Source: an uncultured Pirellula sp. (lineage in GTDB: Bacteria > Planctomycetota > Planctomycetia > Pirellulales > Pirellulaceae). From it: a stretch of 64,000 nucleotides of DNA. The notes below the pieces were generated by a model, which saw only the letters and a list, made by a program, of their open reading frames with translations, was not told the DNA's origin and ran no database searches. Shown here one piece after another: positions 16,212 to 26,963 of the stretch; position 1 is the stretch's first letter, and every line of letters begins with the position of its first letter. The DNA is taken from positions 1 to 64,000 of the forward strand of contig CAIOHR010000104.1 of assembly GCA_903858115.1 (NCBI GenBank), written 5' to 3'. Made by a program: the position numbers and the translations under genes.

Positions 16212-18506
16212 TTGTCTCCGAGTCTTAGAGTTCTCATCGTGACCACATGTACTGTTGATGTTCCGCCGCCAGCCGCGATTTCGGCTGTTCCCTCTTCAGA
16301 ATCTGTACCTGCACTCTTACCGCGATGGCAGATCGCACTTATGGCGCTAACTGTTTTTGTCAGTGCCTTCTTGTTGTTTCAAGTGCAACCATTGATAAGT
16401 AAAAAGCTACTTCCGTGGTTCGGAGGTAGTCCCGCGGTTTGGACGACTGCGATGTTGTTTTTTCAAACCACATTGTTTGCCGGCTATGGCTATGCTCACA
16501 TCGTTACTCATAAACTGAAACCGCGAACGCATTTGCTTGTGCATATCGGTCTAGTCGCTGTTTCGGCATTGCTCGCGTTCCTCATTAATCCTAGCGATCG
16601 ATGGAAACCCGATGGAGACGAGAATCCAACTCTTTACGTTCTGATGTTGCTTGCGGTGTCGATCGGGATCCCGTATTTTACGCTCGCTTCTACAGGACCG
16701 ATCGTACAAGCGTGGTTTGCACGAGTAAGACCGGGAGCTTCACCTTATCGACTTTACTCGTTGTCCAATGTTGGTTCATACTTAGCGCTCTTGTCGTTCC
16801 CGTATTTGTTCGAGCCGTATCTTTCGTTACCTGCGATGGGAATGGCATGGACTGCAGTTTATGGAATCTTTGCGATTGCCTGTATCGGCACGTCGTTAGC
16901 CGTGCTCGCGATTTTGTCGAGGGGCAAAGTTCCAGCCGCAGACGCTCGAGAGGAAATCGAGAATTCTGCATCAAAGTCAGAAATGCCTACAGCATGCATG
17001 CGAGCATTGTGGATAGGATTGCCGGCTCTCGCTTCGTTAACCATGATTGCGGCGACTGATCATGTGAGCCACAATGTTGCTCCTGAGCCTAGGTTGTGGA
17101 TTACGACGCTCGGACTTTATCTTCTAACGTTCATCATCACGTTTGATCACGAGCGATGGTACAAGCGGAGTTTGGTAGCCATCGTATGTGGGCTGACGAT
17201 TCTCTTCTTGACGGGGAAGTCCGATATCCTCGATTTGGTGGGTCTAGAGTGGAGTTTTGGGGCGAAGGAGCTGCGTTGGAGTCATTTTGTCGTCATGTTC
17301 TTGATCTGCTTCTTGTGCCACGGCGAGCTAGTTCGTTGGCGTCCCAAGAATAATGCTTACCTGACGGAGTTTTATCTTTGTATTTCTGCTGGGGGGGCGT
17401 GCGGTGGATTGTTCGCAACTCTCGTCGCTGTCAACCTGTTTCATGACTATTTCGAATGGCCCTTATGCTTAGTTCTCGCCCTCATTGTCTGCGTCAGTGT
17501 TTTGTGCCTTCCATCCGGCTCGAATCATTTGCCACAACCAACAAAGTGGAATCAGATGAGCCATCGACGCATGTATACGATGAGTATCATGGGGGTCGCG
17601 AGCATAGCTTGGATTCTATTCTTCCTGGATCCGTGGCAGTGGAGATCGCAGGTCTCGGACGAGTACAGCAGTCGTGTGCTCCACACGGGTCGTAACTTCT
17701 ATGGAGTCGTTTCGGTCGAGGATCAAATCCATGCGACAGACCCTTTTTCAAGCTATCGCGGTTTCTACAGTGGAAACGTAACGCACGGGATGCAGTTCAA
17801 GTCTCAGCAGATACGGCTTCGTCCTCTCTCTTATTACACCGAAGAAAGTGGCATGGGGCAAGCAATTCGTTATTTGCAGAAGAGACAACCGACAGTGCGA
17901 ATCGCCGTCATTGGCCTTGGTGCCGGATCGATTGCATCGTACGGTCGAGAGTCTGACACGGTTGATTTTTATGAAATCAATCCCGAGGTGATTCGCATTG
18001 CGCAGGAGTACTTTACGTTTCTCAAGGAGTGCAAAGGCAAAGTTAACCTGTTGCTAGGAGATGGGCGATTGAAAATGGATGCGAATACTTCTGCATCCTA
18101 TGACATCATTATCTTGGATGCATTTACGGGAGGCTCGGTGCCTGTACATTTGCTCACGCAAGAAGCATTTCAGATCTACCAAAAGCGACTGGCTCCAAAA
18201 GGATTCATTGTGGCTCATGCGACCAACTCCTATCTGAATCTGTATCCGGTGATCAAAAGGCAGGCTGAAGAATTGAAAATGGGATTTCGATGCAGCCATG
18301 TTCCGTTTGATAGTGAGAAATTCATTCGAAAGAACTTCTACATCGCGATCACGAATGATCAAGTTTATTTGGATAGCACCGTGAATCGTTATCCACCGAT
18401 TTATGATTCCGAGGGAAACGAACTGCCGACCAAGGAGCCCGATCAATCCGATGTTGGTTTATGGACAGATCAGTTCAGCAGCATCAATCAGATTGCACGG
18501 GAGTAA
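16212..18506 (+). CDS. Fused MFS-type membrane / spermidine-synthase-like protein
   Basis: About 764 aa. The N-terminal 460 residues are a multi-span membrane region starting at WQIALMALTVFVSAFLLFQ and including LLPWFGGSPAVWTTAMLFFQ, a signature of the fused MFS/spermidine-synthase family. The C-terminal 230 residues are a Rossmann methyltransferase/spermidine-synthase fold: VRIAVIGLGAGSIASYG, YEINPEVIRIAQEYF, LLLGDGRL and YDIIILDAFTGGSVPVHL. Polyamine synthesis is not proven for this family. Start choice is uncertain: no ATG is available before residue 44, so TTG at 16212 or GTG at 16239 must be used. It opens divergently from the haem-domain gene across about 350 bp. Confidence 0.85.
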   Translation: MSPSLRVLIVTTCTVDVPPPAAISAVPSSESVPALLPRWQIALMALTVFVSAFLLFQVQPLISKKLLPWFGGSPAVWTTAMLFFQTTLFAGYGYAHIVTHKLKPRTHLLVHIGLVAVSALLAFLINPSDRWKPDGDENPTLYVLMLLAVSIGIPYFTLASTGPIVQAWFARVRPGASPYRLYSLSNVGSYLALLSFPYLFEPYLSLPAMGMAWTAVYGIFAIACIGTSLAVLAILSRGKVPAADAREEIENSASKSEMPTACMRALWIGLPALASLTMIAATDHVSHNVAPEPRLWITTLGLYLLTFIITFDHERWYKRSLVAIVCGLTILFLTGKSDILDLVGLEWSFGAKELRWSHFVVMFLICFLCHGELVRWRPKNNAYLTEFYLCISAGGACGGLFATLVAVNLFHDYFEWPLCLVLALIVCVSVLCLPSGSNHLPQPTKWNQMSHRRMYTMSIMGVASIAWILFFLDPWQWRSQVSDEYSSRVLHTGRNFYGVVSVEDQIHATDPFSSYRGFYSGNVTHGMQFKSQQIRLRPLSYYTEESGMGQAIRYLQKRQPTVRIAVIGLGAGSIASYGRESDTVDFYEINPEVIRIAQEYFTFLKECKGKVNLLLGDGRLKMDANTSASYDIIILDAFTGGSVPVHLLTQEAFQIYQKRLAPKGFIVAHATNSYLNLYPVIKRQAEELKMGFRCSHVPFDSEKFIRKNFYIAITNDQVYLDSTVNRYPPIYDSEGNELPTKEPDQSDVGLWTDQFSSINQIARE

Positions 18507-18537
18507 ACAGCGATCACTTTGTTACACTCGTCGTATG

Positions 18538-20466
18538 TTACGCTTGTCGAATAAAATGGGCCGCGAAACTACGAACTTCCTTTCCATTGAGAACGTGCAC
18601 CGTTCTCAACTGAGCGACCATCGCGTCGCTGAATTGGGATAGCGGAACGTGAACCAAGGACTTGCCAAATCGCTTTGCAATTCGACGCCAAGAGGCTAGC
18701 GGAGCGATAGGCGAAAGTAACGCGATTTGCTTTGAATTGGCATGCAAGCAGGCCGCGGCGATCAGTTTTTCCTCGAGGGTATCCGCAAACTGCAACTCCT
18801 TGTCCGACCAAATGTCGGGTATCGATCTTGGAGGATAGAGAAAGAGTGCTCCGCCGTACGTGGCTACCGCAACACCAGGTCCCAGTATCTCGTCGTGGAA
18901 ATCGGTTGCGTAAAAAGCCAACGTCGATTCCCAAGAATGCTCAGCAAACCAGGTTGTCCGCCATGTGTAAACGGATGGATCAGGCGAGGCTTCGAATAAG
19001 AACACGCATGCGTCGAGATGTCCAACGCTGGGAGGTTGCACTTTGACGTAAAGCGTACCATCGTACCAATGTCTCAGTGTTTCTCGAATATCGATGCCAT
19101 CCATCATGCTCGTTGTAAACTTTTCCGATCGTGCTAAGTCTGCGCCGAGCAACGCTCGAGCGCGGTCGATCACTCGCGTTCGGAAACTTTCGATTTTGGC
19201 ATCATCGGGAAGCCAGGAGCATTGTTGATAAGGGTTCCATTGCATGCGCCACTGCAACGATTCATCCTTGAGAGGTTTGCGATTCAGTTCGAGTGATCGC
19301 CATTGTCCATCGGACTCACCCAATCGGCTCAATGCAGGGACCGTATCTCCATCTGGTAGTCTCATTTCCTGGAGTCCCATGTCGACACTGGGCCATGGGA
19401 GCGGCTCTTGAAATGCATAGTCTCGGATCGTTTCAGCCACATGGATGGCGAACTGGTCACCGAGTGTTTGTTTTGCAGCCAGCACCAACGTGTACATATC
19501 CGGCGTCAATCGACGATCTAGCAACGTCAGGTTTCGTACGTACTTAAGACATTGCGCCAAGAGCATTGGGGATATCTTTCTAGCGCGTTTGCCAAAGTCG
19601 GCAATGTACGAAGAGCGTGCAGAAAGATACAAACGCTTGACCCCATCAATGGCGGTTTCAGCGTCCTTTTCTTGGAAAGTGAATCTCTGCTGCTCGTACA
19701 CTGATGTGATGTAAGGCAATTCTCCCAAAAGGAAAACAAGTGTCTTTTCATTCACAGAATAATTGACGGCCGGGGTGTTGTTGGTGACGCTTTCCTCTTC
19801 CGAAGATTCCGTAAGGAGTAGTTGTTGATAGGCTTCGCGAATCCACGGCCAGTGAGCGATCGAACAGACCATCACAATTTTATTAAATCGCTGTCGTAAC
19901 TCCAGCAGCCTCGACGCCATCGTCCGGATCCGATCGAGCGTTTGTTCCGAGGTGGGTCTTGGGATACTTGGCAATAAAGCGGCACTAAAAACTTCGAGGC
20001 TGACTTCGCGAAGAGCGAAACAATCGGGCGTGACGTAGCTCTCTTCACCTTCAAATATAGGTGTTTCCATATCGATGAACCGTGTAGGAATCCGTTCTCC
20101 TACGGCGTATCGAATAGCCGCGATGACGCTTTGGCAGGGATCGATCGGGACGTAGCTATAAGAAGCATCGAAAAGCCAACCCTCAGACTCGTCTTCGTCC
20201 AGCTCTTCCTGATTTTTCTCGGACCAATCTCTTGATTCTGGTTCGGACCAAGAGTCCGTGTCCGGAGCTTGAGCAACGATCGAGATCGTTGGCAAGAGCT
20301 CTATGCCAGCCAAGACGCTTTCTCGGAAAGAGGGTGGTAATGGAACAGCCAGGCAATCGATCTCTTGTTCGAGCAGCCAGTTCTCAACGGCTCGCGCGTG
20401 CGAACCGCTTCGATGAACCACCGGGAGCAAAGTCACTTTGTTATCGAGCCGAAAGCAATCAGCCAT
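18538..20466 (-). CDS. Unknown 642-aa protein paired divergently with a MoxR ATPase
   Basis: Family not recognised with certainty. The N-terminus (TLLPVVHRSGSHARAVENWL, then DCLAVPLPPSF) has the layout of TraB/DUF5682-type proteins, where a His-containing strand is followed by a region like 'VLIEGPP'; this is a weak, by-eye resemblance. Residues about 75-95 are very acidic (EKNQEELDEDESEGW). The rest is mixed alpha/beta without signal peptide or membrane segment. It is transcribed away from the MoxR gene, with 92 bp between their starts. DUF5682-type proteins are known to me to sit beside MoxR ATPases, which supports but does not prove the assignment. Confidence 0.5.
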   Translation of the reverse strand: MADCFRLDNKVTLLPVVHRSGSHARAVENWLLEQEIDCLAVPLPPSFRESVLAGIELLPTISIVAQAPDTDSWSEPESRDWSEKNQEELDEDESEGWLFDASYSYVPIDPCQSVIAAIRYAVGERIPTRFIDMETPIFEGEESYVTPDCFALREVSLEVFSAALLPSIPRPTSEQTLDRIRTMASRLLELRQRFNKIVMVCSIAHWPWIREAYQQLLLTESSEEESVTNNTPAVNYSVNEKTLVFLLGELPYITSVYEQQRFTFQEKDAETAIDGVKRLYLSARSSYIADFGKRARKISPMLLAQCLKYVRNLTLLDRRLTPDMYTLVLAAKQTLGDQFAIHVAETIRDYAFQEPLPWPSVDMGLQEMRLPDGDTVPALSRLGESDGQWRSLELNRKPLKDESLQWRMQWNPYQQCSWLPDDAKIESFRTRVIDRARALLGADLARSEKFTTSMMDGIDIRETLRHWYDGTLYVKVQPPSVGHLDACVFLFEASPDPSVYTWRTTWFAEHSWESTLAFYATDFHDEILGPGVAVATYGGALFLYPPRSIPDIWSDKELQFADTLEEKLIAAACLHANSKQIALLSPIAPLASWRRIAKRFGKSLVHVPLSQFSDAMVAQLRTVHVLNGKEVRSFAAHFIRQA

Positions 20467-20558
20467 GATCAGCCCCTTTCTTGGTAGATCTGTTACAATT
20501 CTTGCTCAGTTTGAACATTTTCTTATTCCAACGTCAACCACATTGATAAAAACGACCC

Positions 20559-21524
20559 ATGCAGGATACAGTTCAAATCGACGGCGTCACGCTCTCCCTG
20601 AGCAATTCTATTTCCAATGAACTGCAGTGGATTGGTCAAACGGAGGTATTGCGACAGTTAGCGGCATGCTGGCTGGTCGTCGACAAGAGCGATTTACCGT
20701 TAGCACCGAGGTTGGTTGGACCTCCCGGTATTGGAAAGACGGCATTGGCAATGGCTGCCGCCAAGGCTCGCGACCAAGAGTTGTACATATATCAATGTAC
20801 GGCAGATACTAGGCCAGAAGACTTGCTCATCACCCCCATCTTGGCTAGTAACGGCAAAATCGCGTATCACGCCTCACCTCTGGTGACTGCGATGATTCGC
20901 GGAGCGGTTTGTATTCTTGACGAAGGGAATCGGATGAATGAAAAATCTTGGGCATCACTGGCACCCCTTTTGGATCATCGTCGTTACATCGAATCGATCG
21001 TCGCCGGCGTATCGATCAAGGCTCATCCGGATTTTCGGTGCGCTGTTACCATGAACCAGGATGATTCGACCTATGAGATTCCGGACTACATCATGAGCCG
21101 CTTGCAGCCAACGTTGCAGGTTGGATTCCCAAACCGGGAAGACGAGCTTGCAATATTAAAGTACCACCTACCTTTTGCCAGCGACGAGATGCTCACATTG
21201 ACGGTTGATTTTCTACAACAATCCCATGCCCTCAAACTGGATTACTCCGCACGCGATGGCATTCAAATGCTCCGCTATGCCATTAAGTTGTTGTCGCAAG
21301 ATTCCACGCATCCCGTTGCGAAAGATCAGGTTTGGCAAAAAGCATTGATGGCATGTTTGGGAGAAGACGCACTGGATCTCGAGGCAACACATGAACGACG
21401 ATCGAGATCGCTAGGTGCCAATACTTTGCCACACGGTTTAGGTGATTTTTTCTTGGACCCAGACGATCCAATGCATCCTGATTTTGATGATTTCGAAGAG
21501 GACGAGGAAGATAACCGCATTTGA
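20559..21524 (+). CDS. MoxR-family AAA+ ATPase
   Basis: 321 aa. AAA+ core: Walker A GPPGIGKT (about residues 52-59), Walker B ILDEGNRM (about 119-126), sensor-1-like region [24 protein letters not shown] with the arginine, then a lid subdomain. The C-terminus is a strongly acidic tail ([20 protein letters not shown]). MoxR ATPases usually act as chaperones that assemble or activate a partner, often a VWA-domain protein; no VWA gene is adjacent here, so the divergent 642-aa protein is the best partner candidate. It is followed after 29 bp by the HD hydrolase gene on the same strand. Confidence 0.88.
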   Translation: MQDTVQIDGVTLSLSNSISNELQWIGQTEVLRQLAACWLVVDKSDLPLAPRLVGPPGIGKTALAMAAAKARDQELYIYQCTADTRPEDLLITPILASNGKIAYHASPLVTAMIRGAVCILDEGNRMNEKSWASLAPLLDHRRYIESIVAGVSIKAHPDFRCAVTMNQDDSTYEIPDYIMSRLQPTLQVGFPNREDELAILKYHLPFASDEMLTLTVDFLQQSHALKLDYSARDGIQMLRYAIKLLSQDSTHPVAKDQVWQKALMACLGEDALDLEATHERRSRSLGANTLPHGLGDFFLDPDDPMHPDFDDFEEDEEDNRI

Positions 21525-21553
21525 ACGCTACGAATCGAATGAAGAAGTAAGCT

Positions 21554-22042
21554 ATGTCTACAACTCCTGACATCGCCGTTGAAAATGCGATCGAATTGGC
21601 GGTCAAGTTTCACCACGGTCAACGCGACAAAGCTGGCATGCCTTACATTCTGCACCCATTGACATTGATGCTCCGATCAAGTGACCCGATCGTGCAGCAA
21701 GCGGCAGTATTGCATGACCTCTTGGAGGATACAGTCGCCACTCGAGACGACCTCATAGCGGCTCAATTAGATCCGCGTGCAATTCATGCGATCGAGTTGC
21801 TAACACATACGAGCGATCTTTCGTACGCCGAATATGTTGTGCGAATCAAATCAGATCGAGTGGCAACCCAGGTAAAGTTACTTGATCTGAACGACAATTA
21901 CCGATTAGATCGCGTCGCTTATCGGATCGAGCACGCAGCTCAGGACGCGAAACGTTTGCAGAAGTACATTTTGACCAAACAATTCCTCAACGAGGAGATC
22001 GATCAAGATACGTATCTGAATGCTATGCCACCGTTCGAATGA
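21554..22042 (+). CDS. Small HD-domain hydrolase, SpoT/MESH1-like
   Basis: 162 aa. HD-domain pattern of (p)ppGpp hydrolases: KFHHGQRDKAGMPYILHPLT, then VLHDLLEDT (the HD pair, about residues 55-56), then the late Asp in KLLDLNDNYRLDR. No synthetase, TGS or ACT domain follows, so it has the form of a small alarmone hydrolase or a related nucleotidase. It lies 29 bp after the MoxR gene and is probably co-transcribed. The substrate is inferred from the family only. Confidence 0.75.
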   Translation: MSTTPDIAVENAIELAVKFHHGQRDKAGMPYILHPLTLMLRSSDPIVQQAAVLHDLLEDTVATRDDLIAAQLDPRAIHAIELLTHTSDLSYAEYVVRIKSDRVATQVKLLDLNDNYRLDRVAYRIEHAAQDAKRLQKYILTKQFLNEEIDQDTYLNAMPPFE

Positions 22043-22344
22043 GGGAATTGGTTACTGATGGAGGCAGAGTAGTGTGGCCGAAAGAAGAGGATAAAGACGA
22101 AAAGAGTAATCGCTAAATACCTATTGAATAGAAACACCGCTTAGGCAAATCATGTTGAGATCGCACGGGGTCGGCAAGATGAAGCGCAAAGACGCGAGAG
22201 TCGCATTGACACAAAGAATCTTCTGTACGATTCTCCGTCGCGTTTTCATCGACGTAGAGACACAGATTTTTCAGGCCGACAAGTTGGCAGAAAGATCTAA
22301 CGCAGAAAGATATCGTTTTGGAATGGTTCGGTCGATGGAATCAA
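22043..22344. other. Convergent gap with remnants of a CGCAAAGACGCGA repeat
   Basis: About 300 bp between the HD hydrolase and ileS ends. No gene seen. Words such as AGCGCAAAGACGCGAGAG (about 22181-22198) and GTAGAGACACAGA (22254-22266) look like decayed copies of short GCGCAAAGACGC-type repeats that I associate with planctomycete genomes. Confidence 0.4.
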
Positions 22345-25300
22345 CTACTCGCGCGTTGCTGTCGTCACACGGAGCCCGAGCCGGACTTTCGAGTCTCCCA
22401 GTTCGCAATCGTCTAACTCCAGATTCGCTGGCGGATTTTCGAAGTGAATCGAGACACCAAGTGTTTCGGTGCAAATGAACTCTTGGTTTTCTTCAATGGC
22501 TTCTCGCATCGCGACTGGTATATCCAAAATCCAAATCTCAATCCGATCTGTAAAATTGCAATCGCGTTTCTTGCGCAAGTCCTGAACCAAACGTATTGCG
22601 TCTTTTGCAATTCCGCGCCGGATCAGCGCATCGGTTAGTTCCGTATTCAATGCGACAACGCATAGCTTTCCTTGTGCAGCCGCCCAGCCAGCTTTGGCTT
22701 GCATTCGAACTTGAATGTCTTCGCCATCTAACTCGAGCGACTTTCCGTCTAGGACCAGCGTGATCTTGCCCTTTGCGGTCAACTCTTCGAGCAGCGTCGC
22801 ACCGGAAACAGAACCGAGTTCTTGCTTTAACTTCGGCAGCAATGGGCCGACTTTGGGACCGAGGCGGCGAAAGTTCGGTTGCACTTGGTATTCGACAAAA
22901 GGACTAGCGCCGCTAGCGTAATGAATCTCGTCGACATTCAACTCTTCACGCACGATGTCGTCGTGTTTGCGAAGCCACTGGATCTGCAAATCGTCCGCCA
23001 AGGAAACTTCAACGCGTTGCAAAGGTTGCCGCACCTTGAGTTTGGAATCCATTCGGGCGGATCGTCCTAGCGAAGCGATCTCGCGGAGCAAACTCATTCT
23101 CGCGTTTAATTCTGCGTCTGGAGCGATTGCACCACCGTCAGGGAAATCGCATAAATGAACGCTGTCACGTACGCCCTCTAGATCTCCCTTCAGGAGTTTC
23201 CAAAGGGATTCCGCGAGAAACGGCGTGAACGGAGCGATCAGTTTGGCAACGACCACAAAGCTCTCATAAAGCGTCCAATAAGCATCCAATTTGTCCGCGG
23301 ACTGTTTGTCGGCCGCCCAGTAGCGAGAACGACTTCTGCGAATGTACCAATTGCTCATTGCGTCTACGAACGCATGGAGTGTTTGGCATGCTCCGTAGCT
23401 ATCGTATCGATCCATTCTCTCCACGACATCTCGACATGTCGCAGCAAGCTCGCTCATCATCCATCGATCCAGCTCGCTTCGTTGCTCGATGGGTCGATAG
23501 GTTTTAGCCCGACTCAGTTCCTCACTCGTGAGTTGATCCAATCCAGAGGCGATTTCGGACGGGCCTGCAAAGCCGTCGATTTCTGCGTAGATGGAGAAGA
23601 AGCTAACAGAATTCCATAATCGGAGGATGAACTCCGAGATGCTGTCTCGAATGGCTCGTTCGCTGTAGAGAATAGAATTCCAAGGCGCTTGGTTATAGAA
23701 TAAGTACCAACGTAGCGCGTCCGCCCCGTACTTGTCAAAGATCTCTTGCGGGCTTCGATAGTTGCGAAGCTGCTTGGACATCTTTCCAGTCTTCACAACA
23801 TAGTCTGTGCCGCACGCTGTTTTGGCTTCCTCTTCGGTAAGAAAGCGTTGCTTACCATCTTTGCTCTCATACCATTCTGCAAGCATGAGTCCGAGAACGA
23901 TACAATTTTTGAACGGATGCGGATACGTCCGTACTGCCGTTTTTCCGCTCTTCGTATCTTCATCCGAAGCACCGAATAGCATCGTGCTGATCGCCAATTG
24001 GCTATAGAACCATCCACGGGTTTGGTCGATGGCTTCGCTGATAAAGTCCGCAGGAAATTGCGAGTTAAAGGACTCCGCGTTCTTGTGAGGATAACCCCAT
24101 TGAGCAAACGGCATGGCTCCGCTGTCATACCAGCAATCGATAACTTCGGTGACGCGCCGCATGCGTGCACCCGGTGCGTACGGTGAGTTATAAGTCACCG
24201 CGTCGATGTACGGCTTGTGAACTCGCAAATCATCTTCGAGTTCTGGATTGGCTTTCTTCGCATTCGCCCATACTTCGGTACCTTGAACACCAGGCTTCGC
24301 GAGTAGTTCTTCGTAGCAACCGATCGCCTCCATTTGGGACGTTTGATCACAAACCCAAATCGGGAGTGGTGTTCCCCAATAGCGTTCGCGAGAGAGAGCC
24401 CAATCGACATTCGATTCGAGGAAGTTCCCAAATCGACCTGGTCCGATGTGTTCCGGCAACCAGCCGATCGTTTTGTTGTTCTCAAGCATCGAGTCACGGA
24501 ATTTGGTCGTACGAATAAACCAACTTTCGCGAGGGTACTGAATGAGTGGATCTTCGCTAGCCCGCCAGCAGAACGGGTAATCGTGAAGGTATTGCTCTTG
24601 ATGCCATAGTTTTCCTGCATCCTTGAGGACGCGCTGCAACGTTTTGTCCGCATCTTTGACCCAAACACCTTCGTGCGAAGGAAAGTCAGAAGTGAATTTG
24701 CCGTTCGGCGCGACTGCGCACAATAGCGGAGGAACGCTCGGCTCGACGAATCGCATTCGTTCTTCGGCAAGGACTTCGTAATCGACCTCACCGAATGCGG
24801 GTGCCAAGTGCACTAGCCCGGTTCCTGAGTCGATGGTCACGAAGTTTGCCGCAACCACTCTCCAGCTGGGGCGTTGTGATCCGCCGCTCTTCAGTTCTGC
24901 TTCGGCATGTCCCAGTTGTTTCGTGTAGCAATCAAACGGTGGGTGATAGAATTTGCCGACGAGCTCACTTCCAGCGACGACCCTTACTACGGCAAGTTTT
25001 CGTTTTGTTTTTTCTGCCAAGCTCTCGACGAGCGCTTTGGCAATAACAATTGTCTCGCCGGACGTTTCATCTAAACAGTATGCGTATTCGATTTCTGGAT
25101 TCACCGCTGCAAACTGATTGCTTGGCAATGTCCACGGAGTTGTTGTCCAGACAACAAGGGACGTGTTTGTTTCACCTTCCAGAGGGAAACGAACGTAAAC
25201 GCTAGGGTCCGCAACTTGACGATACCCTTGGCCGACTTCACCGGAGCTCAATGCGGTTCCGCCCTGAGCCCACCACCAAACGATTTTGTGACCGCGGTAT

Positions 25301-25830
25301 AGCAGTCCCTTGTCAAATAAAGTCTTTAGTGACCACCAAACGCTTTCGATGTAGCTCTGATGGTATGTGACGTACGCTTGGGAAAGATCGATCCAGAAGC
25401 CGAGTCGTTCGGTAACTCGCTCCCACTCTTGCATATATCTCCACACGCTTTGTTGGCATTTTTGGACGAAACCCTCGATGCCGTAGCTTTCGATCTCTTC
25501 TTTGCCGTGGATTCCGAGTTCTTTACAGACTTCCACTTCGACGGGTAATCCGTGCGTATCCCAACCCGCCTTGCGTTCGCAGAGGTAGCCCCGCATGGTT
25601 CGATAGCGCGGGAACAGATCTTTGATCGCTCGTGTAAGACAGTGGCCAGGGTGCGGAAGACCGTTGGCCGTTGGCGGTCCTTCAAAGAAAACGAACGGCT
25701 TACCGTTCTTTCTTAGATCGAGGCTTCGATCGTAGACATGGTTTTGCTTCCAGAACGTGAGAACTTGTTCTTCGAGTTGTGGGAACTTCGTATCTTGCTT
25801 GACTGCATGAAACATCGTGAGATCAGTCAA
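22345..25830 (-). CDS. ileS: Isoleucyl-tRNA synthetase, long (type 2 / eukaryote-like) form
   Basis: 1161 aa; it charges tRNA-Ile with isoleucine. The class I signature HIGH appears as HPGH (in [20 protein letters not shown]) and KMSKS as KMSKQ ([19 protein letters not shown]). The editing domain contains [20 protein letters not shown], followed by the large anticodon region. Its length and the KMSKQLRNY context match the type 2 IleS found in eukaryotes, archaea and some bacteria, which is associated with natural mupirocin resistance; typical bacterial type 1 enzymes have about 930-940 aa and a C-terminal zinc site. The start overlaps the stop of the acidic-protein gene by 8 bp. Confidence 0.95.
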   Translation of the reverse strand: MTDLTMFHAVKQDTKFPQLEEQVLTFWKQNHVYDRSLDLRKNGKPFVFFEGPPTANGLPHPGHCLTRAIKDLFPRYRTMRGYLCERKAGWDTHGLPVEVEVCKELGIHGKEEIESYGIEGFVQKCQQSVWRYMQEWERVTERLGFWIDLSQAYVTYHQSYIESVWWSLKTLFDKGLLYRGHKIVWWWAQGGTALSSGEVGQGYRQVADPSVYVRFPLEGETNTSLVVWTTTPWTLPSNQFAAVNPEIEYAYCLDETSGETIVIAKALVESLAEKTKRKLAVVRVVAGSELVGKFYHPPFDCYTKQLGHAEAELKSGGSQRPSWRVVAANFVTIDSGTGLVHLAPAFGEVDYEVLAEERMRFVEPSVPPLLCAVAPNGKFTSDFPSHEGVWVKDADKTLQRVLKDAGKLWHQEQYLHDYPFCWRASEDPLIQYPRESWFIRTTKFRDSMLENNKTIGWLPEHIGPGRFGNFLESNVDWALSRERYWGTPLPIWVCDQTSQMEAIGCYEELLAKPGVQGTEVWANAKKANPELEDDLRVHKPYIDAVTYNSPYAPGARMRRVTEVIDCWYDSGAMPFAQWGYPHKNAESFNSQFPADFISEAIDQTRGWFYSQLAISTMLFGASDEDTKSGKTAVRTYPHPFKNCIVLGLMLAEWYESKDGKQRFLTEEEAKTACGTDYVVKTGKMSKQLRNYRSPQEIFDKYGADALRWYLFYNQAPWNSILYSERAIRDSISEFILRLWNSVSFFSIYAEIDGFAGPSEIASGLDQLTSEELSRAKTYRPIEQRSELDRWMMSELAATCRDVVERMDRYDSYGACQTLHAFVDAMSNWYIRRSRSRYWAADKQSADKLDAYWTLYESFVVVAKLIAPFTPFLAESLWKLLKGDLEGVRDSVHLCDFPDGGAIAPDAELNARMSLLREIASLGRSARMDSKLKVRQPLQRVEVSLADDLQIQWLRKHDDIVREELNVDEIHYASGASPFVEYQVQPNFRRLGPKVGPLLPKLKQELGSVSGATLLEELTAKGKITLVLDGKSLELDGEDIQVRMQAKAGWAAAQGKLCVVALNTELTDALIRRGIAKDAIRLVQDLRKKRDCNFTDRIEIWILDIPVAMREAIEENQEFICTETLGVSIHFENPPANLELDDCELGDSKVRLGLRVTTATRE

Positions 25831-26305
25831 TATCCTCTTCGTCTGGTTCTAGATCAGGGTCATCCGTACCGATGACAAATCCATCGTCTTTTGGTTCGAT
25901 TTCGTACTCGTCATCGAGTTCTTCTTCAAAGTCATCATCAAAATCGTCGTCGAAGTCCTCTTCGTCGAAATCATCGAAGGGATCTGGTTCCTCATCGTCT
26001 GCCGGAACAACCTCTTCGTCTGGAATCTCTTCTTCGACATCTTCATCGTCGTCGCCCCAAGAATTGCGAACCGGTCGGGTTGGCAATTCTGCCTGCAACG
26101 CCATTTCGAACCAATCATTTGCTGCGATTGTCGTGTCCGGTTTTTCTAGAGGACGGCGGATGATCAGCGGTTCACTATCTGTTTTGGCGAAAAAGAGCTC
26201 CCTTTCGGTCTGAGGCAAGGACTCCAGCGATTCCGCTGGCCAATCCAAAGGCGGAGCAATCATGGATTCGGTGTCTGCTTCGAGGGATTCGATTAACAAA
26301 TTCAC
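25823..26305 (-). CDS. Highly acidic hypothetical protein upstream of ileS
   Basis: 160 aa. After an ordinary N-terminal 80 residues ([17 protein letters not shown]), the second half is dominated by Asp and Glu, with repeated (F)DDDF-type units around residues 115-135 and the end LEPDEEDID. No enzymatic domain recognised; probably disordered. It overlaps ileS by 8 bp, so the two are co-transcribed and probably translationally coupled. The Ser/Lys-rich frame on the opposite strand is an artefact of GAC/GAA-rich codons. Confidence 0.65.
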   Translation of the reverse strand: MNLLIESLEADTESMIAPPLDWPAESLESLPQTERELFFAKTDSEPLIIRRPLEKPDTTIAANDWFEMALQAELPTRPVRNSWGDDDEDVEEEIPDEEVVPADDEEPDPFDDFDEEDFDDDFDDDFEEELDDEYEIEPKDDGFVIGTDDPDLEPDEEDID

Positions 26306-26963
26306 TGGAGTTGCCGCCGATTTCGAGGACCGTACATAAGAGAAAACGCATTAGCGTGTTCTGATTAAGCCATAATGTCAACCGCACTTGGTCGGGTTGT
26401 TTCCTGCATCTAGGGGATGTGGTAGCATACTCCATGTCGGAAGCTACTTCCGACGTGTCACTTTTCGGAAAAATGAGTCCCCAAGCAAACTGAACTGCTC
26501 TGGTAGAATCCCACTTAATTCTCCCAGTCAATTCTCCGCTGGCTCGCTCCTAGTGCGCAAAAATGTTATGACCCTGTTTTCACTTCTCTTTCTAGCTTCC
26601 TGGCTGTTGTTCTCTGCGTTCGTTGGATTGCGTTCGTTGGATTGTTGCGTAAATTTTTTCAATTTCCAGCAATCAAATACGCCGTTCGTTGGGGAATTGG
26701 CTGTGCTTTGGAACAAAATCTGGTGCCGCTTGCGACCTTTTTGTCGAGGTCTCATAGTTCGGTTATGCCAGGGTTCGTTCATCGCAATTGGTTGCCTGGG
26801 GGAAGTCTCCAGACTCGTAAAGCCCTGGCTTTGTTGATGGTGAACGATCGGCTGTAACCATCCTTGGTTTGTGCCTGTTGGAGAGATGGGAAATATTCAG
26901 CGTTAGGGCTGCTGTGGCGAATTTCGCAAGCGATTCAGTTGCTTTACCATAGAAAGCAACTTC
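26306..26963. other. 660-bp gap: divergent promoters and long rny leader
   Basis: No credible protein gene. It contains a tandem 14-bp duplication (CGTTCGTTGGATTG twice, about 26618-26646). A likely RNA structure lies at 26767-26829: GCCAGGG pairs with CCCTGGC and encloses a CTGGGG/CTCCAG stem with loop GAAGT (26796-26812). It could be the 5' leader of the rny message or a separate small RNA; no terminator follows, which favours a leader. Confidence 0.4.
26938..26960 (+). promoter_or_regulatory. Hairpin directly upstream of the rny start codon
   Basis: GTTGCTTT (26938-26945) pairs perfectly with AAAGCAAC (26953-26960) around a 7-nt loop, ending 3 nt before the GTG at 26964. It would occlude the ribosome site for that start, or be a cleavage/processing structure for RNase Y control of its own message. 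The role is inferred. Confidence 0.45.

Noticed and set aside
25872..26213. Plus-strand frame encoding a Ser/Lys-rich protein.
   Set aside because: It is the antisense reading of the Asp/Glu-rich codons of the acidic protein.
26767..26829. Candidate 6S RNA upstream of rny.
   Set aside because: A stem with an inner hairpin is visible, but I could not place the long closing stem and central bubble that define 6S RNA, and no promoter or terminator is clear.
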